Assembly: GCA_002402025.1 (NCBI GenBank)
Contig: NVUU01000094.1
Location: 1,456 to 6,718 of the forward strand
Direction: 5' to 3'
DNA: 5,263 nt
Source of the DNA: Candidatus Aerophobota bacterium
GTDB taxonomy: Bacteria; Chlamydiota; Chlamydiia; Chlamydiales; GCA-2402025
The notes beneath the pieces are model-generated. The model ran no database searches and was not told the DNA's origin. It saw only the letters and a program-made list of their open reading frames with translations. The number at the start of each line of letters is the position of its first letter. The stretch's first letter is position 1. Of this stretch, positions 4,953 to 5,263 are shown piece by piece. The position numbers and the translations under genes were made by a program.

Positions 4953-5263
4953 ATGAAAAAATATTTATTTATTATTGGATGTATTGCATTTGGTTTGAGT
5001 GTAAATGCAGAACTACCAGAAGAAATTAAAACGCATACGGACGCGATCGAAACATTTATGGAAACCTATCCGGATCTTGGGTTGGTCTTAAAAGATGATG
5101 CGGCTTTAAGGAAAGAAATATTTTCTCATCATATTGAGATCAGAAAACTTATTGCAAATGTTTTACAGTCAAAATCTGACAGAAACTTAGTATTCAAGTG
5201 GTATAGGAAGCATATAAAGTCTTATCCAAGCTATTTTAAACATAGCTATATCGATTATAACGA
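4953..5263 (+). CDS. Secreted protein of unknown function, 3'-truncated by window edge
   Basis: The frame is open from the ATG at 4953 to the window end, showing 103 codons; the rest lies outside. Residues 1-19 form a classic Sec signal peptide: MKK, a hydrophobic core (YLFIIGCIAFGLSV), and a VNA-E cleavage site after residue 19. The product is therefore expected in the periplasm or outer envelope, or exported. Cys10 follows IIG but is far too near the N-terminus to be a lipoprotein site. The mature part is mostly polar and looks helical (ETFMETYPDLGLVLKDDAALRKEIF), then becomes rich in Tyr, His and Lys (FKWYRKHIKSYPSYFKHSYIDY at about 81-102). I do not recognise a family. A consensus ribosome binding site and the signal peptide make the gene itself convincing. 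It may share a transcript with tyrS (58-base gap) or have its own promoter. Confidence 0.82.
   Translation, partial: MKKYLFIIGCIAFGLSVNAELPEEIKTHTDAIETFMETYPDLGLVLKDDAALRKEIFSHHIEIRKLIANVLQSKSDRNLVFKWYRKHIKSYPSYFKHSYIDYN

Noticed and set aside
4971..4982. Lipoprotein lipobox (IIGC) in the secreted protein
   Set aside because: Cys10 would leave a nine-residue signal peptide, too short for signal peptidase II substrates; VNA-E is a good signal peptidase I site.
4946..5026. ATG at 4946 as a gene start after the AAGGAGG site
   Set aside because: It is only one base from the site, is out of frame with the signal-peptide ORF, and stops after 26 codons.
1..5263. An undescribed defence, mobile or biosynthetic system
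   Set aside because: Five of the larger genes are standard core families, and there are no direct-repeat arrays, transposase, integrase, toxin-antitoxin pair or reverse transcriptase. The evidence supports only small regulatory features of interest.

Overview
This window of about 5.3 kb is AT-rich (my impression is 37-39% G+C, by eye) and densely coded. It carries housekeeping genes of an intracellular-type or Gram-negative-like bacterium and shows no mobile element, CRISPR array, tRNA or rRNA. The gene set (a PepF-type peptidase, a lone HPr with a regulatory serine, RpiA next to a bifunctional-nuclease-domain protein, TyrRS) and the base composition would fit a member of the Chlamydiota, such as an environmental Parachlamydiales-type organism. 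That is an inference from memory of gene content, not proof.

Layout. Positions 1-1597 (+) hold the 3'-terminal ~531 codons of oligoendopeptidase F, cut by the left window edge. After a short gap, 1661-1945 (+) encodes HPr (ptsH). Facing it on the minus strand is a two-gene unit: rpiA (3040-2360) followed after one base by a DUF151/bifunctional-nuclease-domain gene (2358-1942). The ptsH and DUF151 genes converge, and their stop codons share a CTAG. Upstream of rpiA lies a possible 22-codon sORF (3121-3053) whose stop codon touches the rpiA Shine-Dalgarno. A divergent intergenic region (about 3122-3231) contains a 13-bp dyad and -10-like boxes. To its right on the plus strand come an unrecognised 110-aa charged protein with a GTG start (3232-3564), tyrS (3617-4894), and the first 103 codons of a secreted protein of unknown function (4953 to the window end).

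How the genes fit together. HPr and RpiA touch carbon flow (phosphotransfer regulation and the pentose phosphate pathway), PepF degrades peptides, and TyrRS charges tRNA-Tyr. They are not one pathway; the window looks like ordinary core genome with several short transcription units. No exotic multi-gene system is visible. The most unusual signals are small and regulatory. The best is a 10-bp RNA hairpin at the tyrS start (3593-3620) that puts the Shine-Dalgarno in the loop and the whole AUG in the stem. The others are the rpiA upstream sORF and the dyad between rpiA and the 110-aa gene.
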